This document shows positions 7,623 through 16,192 of a DNA stretch of 64,000 nucleotides, one piece after another. This DNA comes from JANNBN01 sp031430595 (lineage in GTDB: Bacteria > Actinomycetota > Acidimicrobiia > Acidimicrobiales > JANYDT01): the NCBI GenBank assembly GCA_031430595.1, contig JANPBU010000035.1, positions 248,001 to 312,000 of the forward strand, read 5' to 3'. A model generated the notes under the pieces. That model saw only the letters and a program-made list of their open reading frames with translations, was not told where the DNA came from and searched no databases. The translations under genes and the position numbers were made by a program. Position 1 is the stretch's first letter; the number at the start of each line of letters is the position of its first letter.

Positions 7623-8457
7623 CGAACGAACGTACCCGTTCGATAATGAGGTCAGCTGCTGCTTCGGGGTCAAGCTCAAGCCGAGTGGGTGGAGTTCGGT
7701 TCGTGCTGACGCCCATCAACTCTGAAACCCGACTGAGCGGCGAGTTGGTCGAAGACGGAGACGACATATGTCGAGCCGGGGGCCGGAAAGCAAGTGTACG
7801 TTCGAAACGAATCTCAGGTTCGTGGGTTGGCAGCACCGCAGTAACGACCTCGATATTCGCAGACCGAGCAGCAAGAACCCCGGATAGCGATGCTCGACGA
7901 ATTCGTGCCGTCGACCCCTCGACCGAAAGCACGGCGGGCCCTGAGATGGTGAGCCGTTCGCGTCGGCCCCCATCAAGGCGTCGTTCAGCGTGCAGGTCAG
8001 AACCGGGTTCGAGATTCTCTGTATCGATACGAACCAACCCACAGGCGTCGTCGTACCCCAGCGCAGCAGCAAGGAATACGGGAACCGAAGCTGACCCTCT
8101 GTCAAGGCTCCAGTCGCCGCAAATGACCAAATCGAACCCAGCAAACACCCGAGCCAGTGACTCAGCGACTGCTCGACTGTTGGGCTGGACATACCCGTCA
8201 TCGTGAGGTTGGCCATCAGCGTGGGCTTGAATTCGCAAAGCAGATCCTGCCCCACAGGCCAACGCATCACGCAGCAGCATTTCAGCTTCCGAGGGCCCAA
8301 CCGAAGCAACAACAACTTCACCGCCCAAACGCTGCGCTATTTGCAAGGCAATTTCAAGCGCAGCAAGGTCGGAAGGTGAAGCACCCGACCAACGATCGTC
8401 GGTGATGACGGTTGCATTCAGTAAGTCGATGTCAGGTCGCAGAGCCACATACTTCAT
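7609..8457 (-). CDS. etfB: Electron transfer flavoprotein beta subunit (FixA-like), mycofactocin-associated
   Basis: About 282 aa, ETF beta/FixA family. Recognisable parts are the LAALEIALQIAQRLGGEVVVA helix-strand unit, the ALACGAGSALRI segment and DLVICGDWSLDRGSASVPVFLAAALGY, which correspond to the nucleotide/FAD-side loops of ETF beta. The ATG at 8457 is chosen because homologues start close to the xxLRPDID segment; an ATG at 8514 overlapping the ferredoxin stop is the alternative. It should pair with the ETF alpha subunit encoded at 10116-11063. The operon also supplies FixC-like and FixX-like partners, so electrons probably go to quinone. Whether it bifurcates electrons cannot be told by eye. 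Confidence 0.87.
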   Translation of the reverse strand: MKYVALRPDIDLLNATVITDDRWSGASPSDLAALEIALQIAQRLGGEVVVASVGPSEAEMLLRDALACGAGSALRIQAHADGQPHDDGYVQPNSRAVAESLARVFAGFDLVICGDWSLDRGSASVPVFLAAALGYDDACGLVRIDTENLEPGSDLHAERRLDGGRRERLTISGPAVLSVEGSTARIRRASLSGVLAARSANIEVVTAVLPTHEPEIRFERTLAFRPPARHMSSPSSTNSPLSRVSELMGVSTNRTPPTRLELDPEAAADLIIERVRSFDATR

Positions 8458-8506
8458 AGCAACGCCGATCCGACGGTTGCGCAACGCCGAATCAGCAGAC
8501 TGGATA

Positions 8507-8803
8507 TCACCCATGCTTGAACACAACCCCGTGTCCACCCTCAGGGTACCCCCACGTAATCGCGCCGGCCTTGTTGCACAGCATGTAGCAGGTGCCGCAT
8601 TCGAAGCACTGCTCGTAGTTGAACAAGATGCCGCCATCATTGGTGGGAACAAAAAGTTTGGCTGGGCACGCATGAACACACGCTTGAGTCGTGCAGCTTC
8701 TACAAACTTCGCTATCGACAGTGATGTGCGCTGTGTGTGAAATGCGAAAGTCGACGGTGGCCATACGATCGTCGAAACTCACCGGGCTGTTAGGAAGTTT
8801 CAT
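8507..8803 (-). CDS. fixX: FixX-like ferredoxin
   Basis: A 98-aa FixX-type ferredoxin. Cysteines at 34, 37, 42 and 46 (CRSCTTQACVHACP) and at 66, 69, 72 and 76 (CFECGTCYMLC) lie in two groups, and the protein ends with the FixX hallmark TWGYPEGGHGVVF. In FixABCX complexes and in ETF:quinone oxidoreductase this small protein carries the iron-sulfur centre next to FixC. Its ATG overlaps the fixC-like stop (ATGA at 8800-8803), so the two are translationally coupled. It probably acts as a complex with the 8800-10119 product at the inner face of the membrane (family knowledge). Confidence 0.92.
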   Translation of the reverse strand: MKLPNSPVSFDDRMATVDFRISHTAHITVDSEVCRSCTTQACVHACPAKLFVPTNDGGILFNYEQCFECGTCYMLCNKAGAITWGYPEGGHGVVFKHG

Positions 8804-10119
8804 CCGAAAATCTTCAATGCATCACGACCATCTTTAACAAGATCTTTCAACCCTATGCCGTACTTCTTCAGAAGGGGTCGCCCAATAGTAAGCGCACCTC
8901 GTTTGGGCTTTGGGTTTTCGACGGTATACAACTGTTCAAGTAGGTCACAGGCAAGATGGGGGAATCGGTTTTGAACCCGGTCAGACAGCAGAAAGTGTGC
9001 GGCGCGTTCTACCTTTTTGTGGTCGGTCAATACGAAACCGGATGAGCCTCCCTTTTCGAGCCGGCGTCGGTACCCGGCTAACCCAACTTTCGATGTGTCG
9101 CCCATTGCGATCGCATCGTGGGCGGCGGCTGCAGCGGCCATGCCCGAACCCATTGCATAGTTGACACCTTCCAGCCACAAGCCGGCGGCCAAGCACATTG
9201 CTGCGGCATCGCCAGCGATCAACAGGCCATCACCAACCAACGAAGGCATCATGTTGTATCCACCCTCGGGTATCAAATGTGCTGCGTATTCTTTGATCTC
9301 TCCACCTGTCACCATCGGTGCAAGTGACGGGTGACTTTTCAGCCCAGCAATGATGTCTTCTGGGCGTACTTTCGCCGCACCAAGTTCCTTCAGCGATAAC
9401 ACCGCACCAATAGACACCGTGTCGCGGTTCGTATAGATAAACGCGCCTCCAGGAATACCCCTTGTGCCGCCGACGATTTCAAAGTCGGCACCCTCGTCTC
9501 CGGAAACCCCGAAGCGCGCTTCTATTTCGCCTCGAGGCAGCGACAGTACTTCTTTGACCCCAAGCGTAAAATTCTCGGCCCCACTATGAGGGTACATTCC
9601 GGCTTGCTTCGCCAGGAAAGAGTTTACCCCGTCACAGGCAATGACCACCGAAGCAGTTATGTCGCCATCGCGATCGGTTTGCACGCCGCTCACCACTCCA
9701 CGACTATTTCGAACTAACCCAGTCACCGTGGTCGACGTGAGCAAGACAGCGCCGACATCAACAGCGTGTTGAGCAAACCACCTATCAAAGTCAGGGCGAT
9801 ACGACGTGAAACCGTTGTACGGCGGGGCACCCCAGGTCGTTGATCGGTAATCAATACACAGGCTCTGATGGTCGGTGAGCAGCATCGTGCCACGCCGAGT
9901 TATCCAACGTTGTGCAGGAACCTGCTCCCACCATTTCGGAATGAGCTCGTCAAGAATTCGACCGTAGATAACCCCGCCGTACACATTTTTCGAGCCTGGA
10001 AACGGGCCACGTTCCAGTAGACACACCGACCGGCCAAGACGCGCTGCGCTGAGCGCTGCGGCCGCACCGGCAGGCCCGGCACCCACAACGACCACATCAA
10101 AATGCGGAGTTGCTGTCAT
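8800..10119 (-). CDS. fixC: FixC-like electron-transfer flavoprotein:quinone oxidoreductase
   Basis: A 439-aa FAD-dependent oxidoreductase of the FixC/ETF-QO family. It has an N-terminal dinucleotide motif (VVVVGAGPAGAAAA, residues 9-22), then the FixC signature LLERG-pGSKNVYGGVIYGR, and a second FAD motif GLLIAGDAAAMC near residue 300. The ETF-QO iron-sulfur part is missing and is supplied by the neighbouring FixX-like ferredoxin, as in Fix systems. It probably accepts electrons from the ETF encoded in the same operon and reduces membrane quinone. Both ends overlap their neighbours by 4 bp (ATGA). Confidence 0.92.
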   Translation of the reverse strand: MTATPHFDVVVVGAGPAGAAAALSAARLGRSVCLLERGPFPGSKNVYGGVIYGRILDELIPKWWEQVPAQRWITRRGTMLLTDHQSLCIDYRSTTWGAPPYNGFTSYRPDFDRWFAQHAVDVGAVLLTSTTVTGLVRNSRGVVSGVQTDRDGDITASVVIACDGVNSFLAKQAGMYPHSGAENFTLGVKEVLSLPRGEIEARFGVSGDEGADFEIVGGTRGIPGGAFIYTNRDTVSIGAVLSLKELGAAKVRPEDIIAGLKSHPSLAPMVTGGEIKEYAAHLIPEGGYNMMPSLVGDGLLIAGDAAAMCLAAGLWLEGVNYAMGSGMAAAAAAHDAIAMGDTSKVGLAGYRRRLEKGGSSGFVLTDHKKVERAAHFLLSDRVQNRFPHLACDLLEQLYTVENPKPKRGALTIGRPLLKKYGIGLKDLVKDGRDALKIFG

Positions 10120-11063
10120 GCGCTTACCCGGCTCAGTCTTTTCGCAAGAGCCTCAAGAACTGCAACAGCATCGCTGACTATTGCTACGTCAGACATCTTC
10201 ATCATTGGGCAACTGGGGTCAGTATTGACGCTGATCACTAGTTCAGGTGAACCGAGACCACTTGTGTGTTGAGTCGCACCCGAGATACCAAATGCTATGT
10301 ACACCTTCGGTGACACCATCAAACCTGTTGTGCCGATTTGACGGTCGAAAGGTATCCAACCCGCATCGCTCGCAACCCTCGTTCCGCCGAGTGATGCACC
10401 AAGAGCTACACCAATTTCACCCAATTTTTCAAACGCAGCTGATGACTTCAGGCCCTGTCCACCGGCGACAATGTGGCTTGCCTCAGTGAGGTCCATGGTT
10501 GCAGGGTCGGGCGGCAAGACCGCCTGAGAGCGCACCGACCCGGCAGGAAACTTCACAGCAACTTCACTGGTGCTGTCAGCAACAACTGAAACGTGTTCTG
10601 TTGTTTCGCTCACGCCGGTGACACCAGGAATAAGCGTAACGACTACCTGATCGCAGGTAACGCGTTGCTGCTCAACAACGAAGCCAGCAGAGCGAGAAAG
10701 TTCGACCATCAGGGCTTCGGGCGACACAGCCACACGGACCGCACCGCTCAGTAACGGGGCGTGAAGTAACCCTGCGAGACGAGGGGCTACATCACGTCCG
10801 TCTGGAGACGATGGCACGACGATCGCTTTCGAGCTTCGAACGACGATGTGTTCCGCCGCTGCGGCCGCACAGCCCCTGAGCGAGAACGATGCGGGATCAA
10901 TCTCGATGACTGAAGCAGTGCCTGGGCCACCGAGTTGTTCGGCCGCAATCCTTGCCCCGGTGCCGATCACAACGCCCCGTCGATGAGCAACCTCAAATAC
11001 CTCTCCGGCTCCAGCAGGAAGGGTTCCGTCTCGAACAATGATAAGTGCACAGATTTGGGTCAC
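10116..11063 (-). CDS. etfA: Electron transfer flavoprotein alpha subunit (FixB-like), mycofactocin-associated
   Basis: A 315-aa ETF alpha/FixB protein. The C-terminal FAD-binding domain is clear: IVAGGQGLKSSAAFEKL, LGGTRVASDAGW, then GTTGLMVSPKVYIAFGISGATQHTSG and ISVNTDPSCPMMKMSDVAIV. The start is a GTG at 11063 overlapping the OYE stop (GTGA). It should form a heterodimer with the ETF beta subunit at 7609-8457, although the fixC- and fixX-like genes sit between them. The gene order OYE-etfA-fixC-fixX-etfB-mftE ties the module to mycofactocin metabolism. Confidence 0.92.
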   Translation of the reverse strand: MTQICALIIVRDGTLPAGAGEVFEVAHRRGVVIGTGARIAAEQLGGPGTASVIEIDPASFSLRGCAAAAAEHIVVRSSKAIVVPSSPDGRDVAPRLAGLLHAPLLSGAVRVAVSPEALMVELSRSAGFVVEQQRVTCDQVVVTLIPGVTGVSETTEHVSVVADSTSEVAVKFPAGSVRSQAVLPPDPATMDLTEASHIVAGGQGLKSSAAFEKLGEIGVALGASLGGTRVASDAGWIPFDRQIGTTGLMVSPKVYIAFGISGATQHTSGLGSPELVISVNTDPSCPMMKMSDVAIVSDAVAVLEALAKRLSRVSA

Positions 11064-13027
11064 AGTTGGGCCCCAACCCTGTCGCCGTCTATCACGGCAG
11101 AATGAGCGCGACGTGGTGCAAGTGCATCACCGATTCGGTGCACCTCTACCCCGCTGGCTTTGAGTTCGTGATACAAGCCATCGAGGGGGCTGGCCGGAAC
11201 CGCCAGAACCACAAGATCGGCTGCTAGTTCTTTCATGGTTCCGCTGACGTGATGAAGCACGGTGAGCGAGGTTCCGTTCCAGCCCATCACGACCGAATCC
11301 GGGGTAAGTAGAATTCGCTTCTGGGCAGCACGCATACAAAAGTTTTCCATGTCGAGCGTGATGCCAAGATCTTGACCGACGACCATTCCCGGAGTAAGGA
11401 TTTCGACCTCGTATCCCCGGTCAGCCAGCACTTCTGCCGCACTGGTCGCCTGATGGAAGCCGAGTTCATCGACAATAACCACCTTGCTTCCAGCGCTCAG
11501 AAGCAGATTTCCAGCAAGCACATCGAGAACATCAACGATACGGGTGTCATCCGGTGAAGCCCAATCGGGCCGGGCCGGCACAGACCCGGTGGCGACGATA
11601 ACGACATCGGGTGTTTCGCTACGGATCAAATCAAGATCGACAGGATGATCGAACACCACTTTTACGTCGAGGCGTTGCAATTCATTGAGCTGGTTACGAA
11701 CTAAATCACCAAACTCGGCGCGGTTAGGCACCGTTGCTGCCCATCGAACATTGCCACCGGCTTGGCGTTCCTTTTCGTACACCGTGACTCGATGGCCGTG
11801 GTGGGCGGCACTAATGGCGGCCTGCATTCCCGCAGGACCTGCCCCGGCCACCAGAACAGATTTGGGTTTTTTACTGAACGCGATTGTTGATGTAGCGCCA
11901 GAACCAGCGATGCTTTCTCGTCCTGTAGCCGGGTTCTCAATACATCCAAGCCAACGATTGAGACCCATTCGACCGACACACTCTTGGTTGCATGACAGGC
12001 AAAGTCGCGTGTCGTCATGTTCCCCAGATTTCGCCTTGTTCACAAACTCGGGGTCGGCAATCTGCGCGCGTACTGCTCCGACAAGATCGCAGTGACCTTC
12101 AGCTAATGCCCGTTCGGCCTGCAGCGGATCCTTAAATCGCCCGACACCAACTACCGGCAAATCGACTGCCCGGCGAATCGCATTCGGGATGAACAGCGAA
12201 TACCCCGGCGGAATATGCATCGAGGCTTCGATCATGTACAACGTGGCAGTAGCCACACCAATGGAGGTGTTGATGTAGTCAACTTTTCCGTGTGCCTCAA
12301 CCATGCGTGAAACTGCGACAGCCTCATCTATCGTGGTTCCGCGTTCGATGAATTCGTCACCACACAGACGAACACCAAGCGCCATATCTGGACCGATCAC
12401 TTCGCGAACGGCATCGACGATCTCAAAAAGAATTCGGGCACGATTTTCGAGCGAACCCCCGTATTGATCTGTACGCAGATTGGTTGCCCCCGAGAGAAAC
12501 CCCCGCACGATCGACGAATGGCTACATTGAAGTTCGACACCATCGAATCCGCCTTCGCGGCAATGACCGGCAACAAGCGCATACCCGGCAACGATCTCCG
12601 CAATCTCACGGGTGTTTACCGCTTTCGGAACCTCACGAAACAGTGGATCTGGAACTGCACTTGGTGCCCATACCGGAAGCCGCGAATACATCGATGAAGC
12701 CTGACCGCCGTTATGGTTGATTTGTGCAAAGACTGGAACCCCGTGACGATGCACCGCCTCGGTAATTTTACGATAGCCAGGTATGACTTGGCGGTGAAAC
12801 CCATGGATGAGTTTTTCGTACGGCCAGTCAGTAGGGTGGGTCGAGTGTTCCTCGGTGATGATCAGCCCTGCGCCACCCACGGCGCGAGCCTCGTAGTACG
12901 CGGCGTGCTGGTCGGTAGGTAACCCGTTCGCGGCGTAGTTCGTGAGGTGTGCGCTGAAAACAACCCGGTTTCTGACCGTGATCGGGCCTAGTTTGAGCGG
13001 AGTGAATAGGTAGCGATAACGGCCCAC
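11060..13027 (-). CDS. FadH/Old Yellow Enzyme-type oxidoreductase 1, mycofactocin-associated
   Basis: About 655 aa, built like 2,4-dienoyl-CoA reductase. It has an FMN-binding TIM barrel (FTPLKLGPITVRNRV at the start, NLRTDQYGGSLENRAR, GVGRFKDP), a [4Fe-4S] cysteine cluster (CLSCNQECVG...LGC) near residue 350, and a C-terminal FAD/NAD(P)H domain (VLVAGAGPAGMQAA). It resembles the family annotated as mycofactocin system FadH/OYE oxidoreductase 1. The GTG at 13027 gives the usual family start (GRYRYLFTPL); a TTG at 13063 with a better ribosome-binding site would add 12 residues. It is the first gene of the operon that continues with ETF, Fix and MftE genes, so it may feed or draw electrons from that chain. 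The substrate is unknown. Confidence 0.88.
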   Translation of the reverse strand: MGRYRYLFTPLKLGPITVRNRVVFSAHLTNYAANGLPTDQHAAYYEARAVGGAGLIITEEHSTHPTDWPYEKLIHGFHRQVIPGYRKITEAVHRHGVPVFAQINHNGGQASSMYSRLPVWAPSAVPDPLFREVPKAVNTREIAEIVAGYALVAGHCREGGFDGVELQCSHSSIVRGFLSGATNLRTDQYGGSLENRARILFEIVDAVREVIGPDMALGVRLCGDEFIERGTTIDEAVAVSRMVEAHGKVDYINTSIGVATATLYMIEASMHIPPGYSLFIPNAIRRAVDLPVVGVGRFKDPLQAERALAEGHCDLVGAVRAQIADPEFVNKAKSGEHDDTRLCLSCNQECVGRMGLNRWLGCIENPATGRESIAGSGATSTIAFSKKPKSVLVAGAGPAGMQAAISAAHHGHRVTVYEKERQAGGNVRWAATVPNRAEFGDLVRNQLNELQRLDVKVVFDHPVDLDLIRSETPDVVIVATGSVPARPDWASPDDTRIVDVLDVLAGNLLLSAGSKVVIVDELGFHQATSAAEVLADRGYEVEILTPGMVVGQDLGITLDMENFCMRAAQKRILLTPDSVVMGWNGTSLTVLHHVSGTMKELAADLVVLAVPASPLDGLYHELKASGVEVHRIGDALAPRRAHSAVIDGDRVGAQL

Positions 13028-13096
13028 GCCTACCAGTGTTGCCGAGTACCGCCACCAGGCCAAACCGAGGCCTGCTAATTCACCCGCCGACCGCTG

Positions 13097-13143
13097 CTAA
13101 TTGGAGGAATTCCGGCTTATTAAGCCGGAATTCCTCCAATTAG
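13097..13143. promoter_or_regulatory. Perfect 47-bp palindrome between divergent genes
   Basis: Two 23-bp arms (13097-13119 and 13121-13143, starting CTAATTGGAGGAATTCCGGC) are exact reverse complements around a single central T. The palindrome sits in the intergenic space between the divergent OYE operon and the acyl-CoA dehydrogenase gene. A terminator is not expected there, which favours an operator or a cruciform/insertion-type element. Confidence 0.85.
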
Positions 13144-13175
13144 TGAGCGGGGTTAGAGAGAGGTAAGTTGCCGGG

Positions 13176-14429
13176 ATGGATGCTGACGCTCACGTTGCTG
13201 CCGTTGATCGACTCATTGCAGATCACTGGACGCCAACGATCAGTGTCCGTGACTGGTGGGCAGCCCTCTCGGCGAGTGGATTGGCATTTCCGACCTGGCC
13301 GGTCGGCCTCGGAGGGCTCGGTGCCGATTCTCAAACCTCAAATTCCATCGGGGAAGCTCTCACCAAGGCGGGGGTCGTCGGCCCGCCGCCTGGCCTGGGA
13401 ACCTTGATGGGTGGTCCGGTCGTCGCAGCCTTCGGCACCCCCGAACAACAAGCCAGGCTGCTTCCGCCCTTGGCTGAAGGCATCGAGGGATGGTGTCAAC
13501 TTTTCAGCGAGCCGGGTGCCGGGTCAGACCTCGCGTCGATTTCAACGCGGGCCGACCTTGATGGTGACGAGTGGATTGTTACGGGCCAAAAGGTGTGGAC
13601 CTCGGGCGCAAATCACGCGCAACGGGGAATGCTCATTGCCCGCACCGATTGGGACCAACCGAAGCATCGCGGAATTTCGTATTTCATCATCGATCTTGAT
13701 CAACCGGGTGTTGAGATCAGACCCATCCACCAAATGAACGGTAAGGCCCATTTTAGTGAGGTGTTCTTCAACGAGGCGCGGGTGCCAGATGCCGATCGAA
13801 TAGGTGAGATCAACCACGGTTGGGAAGTAGCTAGCGCAACACTTCGCTTTGAACGAAGCGGGTTGAGTGCTCACGGCCGGGGTGGCATACAGGTTCACGC
13901 TGGTGAATTGTCTGGCAACCTCGACCGTCGTGTTGGCGACGTGGTTGAATCCCAGACTTCAGGTCGGACAACAGAGCCCGAAGATGAAGGCACCCCAGGT
14001 ACTTTTCTATCGCTCCTCGGATTGGCGAAAACGATGACGGCGCTTACTGACACCGTCCGCATACAGCTGGTCGATATCTATGCGCGCGAACGGATCGCCG
14101 GATGGACGCAGTCGCGAACTCGAGCAGCGGCACTAATGGGGAGACCTCCTGGGCCCGAAAGTTCGACTTCAAAATTGTGGTGGACCGAGGGGCTTCGTCG
14201 CTCAGCCGCCACTGGAATGGCCATACTCGGAGCGCACGGAATGCTGACTGGATCAGATACGCCTTCACAAGGAACCGTACAGACTTTTTCGCTTACTATC
14301 CCATCTGCATCTATTGCGGGCGGAAGCGATGAGGTGCAACGAAACATTGTTGGCGAACGGGCACTCGGGCTTCCCAAAGATCTATCGGTTGACAGCGATG
14401 TTGCTTTCAAAGATGTGCGCCGGTCATGA
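13176..14429 (+). CDS. Acyl-CoA dehydrogenase
   Basis: A 417-aa FAD-dependent acyl-CoA dehydrogenase. Family features are LFSEPGAGSDLASI and TGQKVWTSGANHA in the middle domain, GWEVASATLRFER ahead of the helical C-terminal domain, and the closing ASIAGGSDEVQRNIVGERALGLP segment. It would catalyse alpha,beta-desaturation of an acyl-CoA. The ATG at 13176 has a purine-rich AGAGAGG upstream. It overlaps the next gene by ATGA (14426-14429), and the two probably act on the same substrate. It is divergent from the OYE/ETF operon, which is a possible electron acceptor for it (inference). Confidence 0.92.
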   Translation: MDADAHVAAVDRLIADHWTPTISVRDWWAALSASGLAFPTWPVGLGGLGADSQTSNSIGEALTKAGVVGPPPGLGTLMGGPVVAAFGTPEQQARLLPPLAEGIEGWCQLFSEPGAGSDLASISTRADLDGDEWIVTGQKVWTSGANHAQRGMLIARTDWDQPKHRGISYFIIDLDQPGVEIRPIHQMNGKAHFSEVFFNEARVPDADRIGEINHGWEVASATLRFERSGLSAHGRGGIQVHAGELSGNLDRRVGDVVESQTSGRTTEPEDEGTPGTFLSLLGLAKTMTALTDTVRIQLVDIYARERIAGWTQSRTRAAALMGRPPGPESSTSKLWWTEGLRRSAATGMAILGAHGMLTGSDTPSQGTVQTFSLTIPSASIAGGSDEVQRNIVGERALGLPKDLSVDSDVAFKDVRRS

Positions 14430-15265
14430 CAGATCCCTACCTTGCCGGTCGGCTCGTTCGACCGACTAACCGCCACTATGCAACTGGTATTCATGACGAC
14501 GCCGTCGCAACCGAACTTGGGCTTCGCGGTGGAACGATCGCCGGCTCGGCCCACCTCGACACGTTCGGGCCGCTAGCGATTCATGAATTCGGTAACCAGT
14601 GGTTGACGAATGGCAACATCTCAATGTACTTTCGCCACGCCACAGTCGATGGCGAAGCTGTTCGTGCACTTATTAATCCAACGACGTATGAGGCCCTCAT
14701 AAAAACTGAAGAAGGACTCGTCGTTGGCGAGGGAACTTTTGGTCTCACTTCGACACGGTCAGCGTTGAGAAGCAGAGACTTACGCCATGATCCTTCCCAT
14801 GCACGCATACTGAAAAACCTAAAGCAGGGTGATTGGTCCGAACGAACCCGGGTGACGATCGATGGCGACCGGGTATCCCAACGATGCCGCGACGGGCTAA
14901 TCACGGAAGTTCACGACCGATTCTTGGGCGCAACGAATGAGGGAAACGCAATTGTTCCGTTCTCGGCGATCGTCGACGCTGCCAACGACGCAGCCACGGC
15001 GCTGCTCACATCACATCTCAGTGATGCCGTTGGTATGTGGGGTGCCATCGAAGTTGGTTTGATGAATGGGCCAATCGAGCCAAACGTTGTGTACGAAGCG
15101 AGCCTGTCGATACCATCGATCAGTGATTCCCCCCAGACTGAGTTGTTGTGGCACGACATCACCCTGCACCACCTCGCGACCGGAAAACCAGCCGCTGAGC
15201 TCCGCATTCTCAGCCGCTTCATGAAGGCTTCCTCACCTCTCTGGACGACCGGAACATCGCACTAA
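14426..15265 (+). CDS. Hotdog-fold (MaoC-like) protein
   Basis: A 279-aa protein whose first half looks like a hotdog fold: the GLRGGTIAGSAHLDTFGPLA helix, ISMYFRHATVDGEAVRA and VVGEGTFGL. The second half could be a second, more divergent copy (VPFSAIVDAANDAATALL). Family members act as enoyl-CoA hydratases or thioesterases; no catalytic residue can be named safely here. It is translationally coupled to the acyl-CoA dehydrogenase, so hydration or hydrolysis of its product is a reasonable guess. Confidence 0.75.
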   Translation: MTDPYLAGRLVRPTNRHYATGIHDDAVATELGLRGGTIAGSAHLDTFGPLAIHEFGNQWLTNGNISMYFRHATVDGEAVRALINPTTYEALIKTEEGLVVGEGTFGLTSTRSALRSRDLRHDPSHARILKNLKQGDWSERTRVTIDGDRVSQRCRDGLITEVHDRFLGATNEGNAIVPFSAIVDAANDAATALLTSHLSDAVGMWGAIEVGLMNGPIEPNVVYEASLSIPSISDSPQTELLWHDITLHHLATGKPAAELRILSRFMKASSPLWTTGTSH

Positions 15266-15287
15266 TTGGGTGAGGGTCGGGTTGGCA

Positions 15288-16058
15288 TTAGCGGCGACCA
15301 ACGATGTCGGTAAGCGAACCAAGTTGGGACGGGATCTGGAGAGTTTCGATTGTATGAATGACGCCGTTACTGACTGGGAAGTCGGCGATTTCGATCATGC
15401 CTTTACCATCGAGAACGATACGAAAACGGTTCTCTGAGTTTTGAGTCCTCACCACGGTTGCCTGCACCGAAACAGTTTTACCGCTTTCGGTTACGGCAGA
15501 ATCAACGCGGTTGGGCTGGCTTGCAGGGACAGTGACGCCGGGAACCCCGGTAGGTAGACGACGCACGAAATCGGCGAACACGACCCGACCAGTAAGTACT
15601 TGCTGTCGCACGATGAGCGATGCTTGTTCCTTGAATCGAGCATCCTTGAGACGGGCAACCTGAGCCTGATCGAATACCTTGAAGGCATCGTTCGTAGGCA
15701 GAACGTATGTCCACGCACTATCGGGCTTTGAGAATAGGCCCTCTAGGCCGGTAGCTTTAACTAACGCAGCGAACTCGCTGAGCGAAGCATCGGTACTGAT
15801 GACGCTCCAGGCGGTTCCAGCGGGGGTTGACGGGACAGAAGCCAGCTCAGTGGTCCGAAACTTTGCTGAAACGGCGGCGTTACTGGAGGTGATGATTTGT
15901 TGCAGAACTGGCTTAGTCGTTGCAGGTTGCGCAACAGTTGTCGACGGGCTCGACGGGCTCGACGGGCTCGACGAGGTCGTTTGGGCCGATGCAACCGAGC
16001 CAAGAAGTGGTAGTGCAAGCGAAAGGGTAACAATCGAAGTACGTAGAGGGTTTTTCAT
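15288..16058 (-). CDS. Secreted fasciclin-domain protein
   Basis: A 256-aa exported protein. It has a signal peptide ending SVASA, then a Ser-Pro-Ser linker produced by a 9-bp tandem repeat around 15950-15975, then one fasciclin (FAS1) domain. Within the domain, LSEFAALVKATGLEGLF, WTYVLPTNDAF and the closing NGVIHTIETLQIP (the typical NGxIHxID-like box) are visible. FAS1 domains mediate surface adhesion. The ATG at 16058 is preferred to the longer open frame because the signal peptide follows directly and AAGGAAA lies upstream. Confidence 0.88.
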   Translation of the reverse strand: MKNPLRTSIVTLSLALPLLGSVASAQTTSSSPSSPSSPSTTVAQPATTKPVLQQIITSSNAAVSAKFRTTELASVPSTPAGTAWSVISTDASLSEFAALVKATGLEGLFSKPDSAWTYVLPTNDAFKVFDQAQVARLKDARFKEQASLIVRQQVLTGRVVFADFVRRLPTGVPGVTVPASQPNRVDSAVTESGKTVSVQATVVRTQNSENRFRIVLDGKGMIEIADFPVSNGVIHTIETLQIPSQLGSLTDIVGRR

Positions 16059-16192
16059 GTCGGGGGTTTCCTTTGGTTGAGCGCGCCAATTACGACCCGT
16101 ATGGTCAAGACGCAAAACAGTTGTGGCAAGCTTGCGTGAACTCAGCAGGCGGTAACTGTCATTAACTCTGCTTGAAACCGAACCAAAGAGCA

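Noticed and set aside
7415..8206. Long plus-strand frame over the ETF beta gene
   Set aside because: It is the antisense shadow of the etfB and mftE genes with no recognisable domain.
13097..13143. Rho-independent terminator
   Set aside because: The flanking genes diverge, so no transcript would need to end here, and there is no T-run beside the stem.
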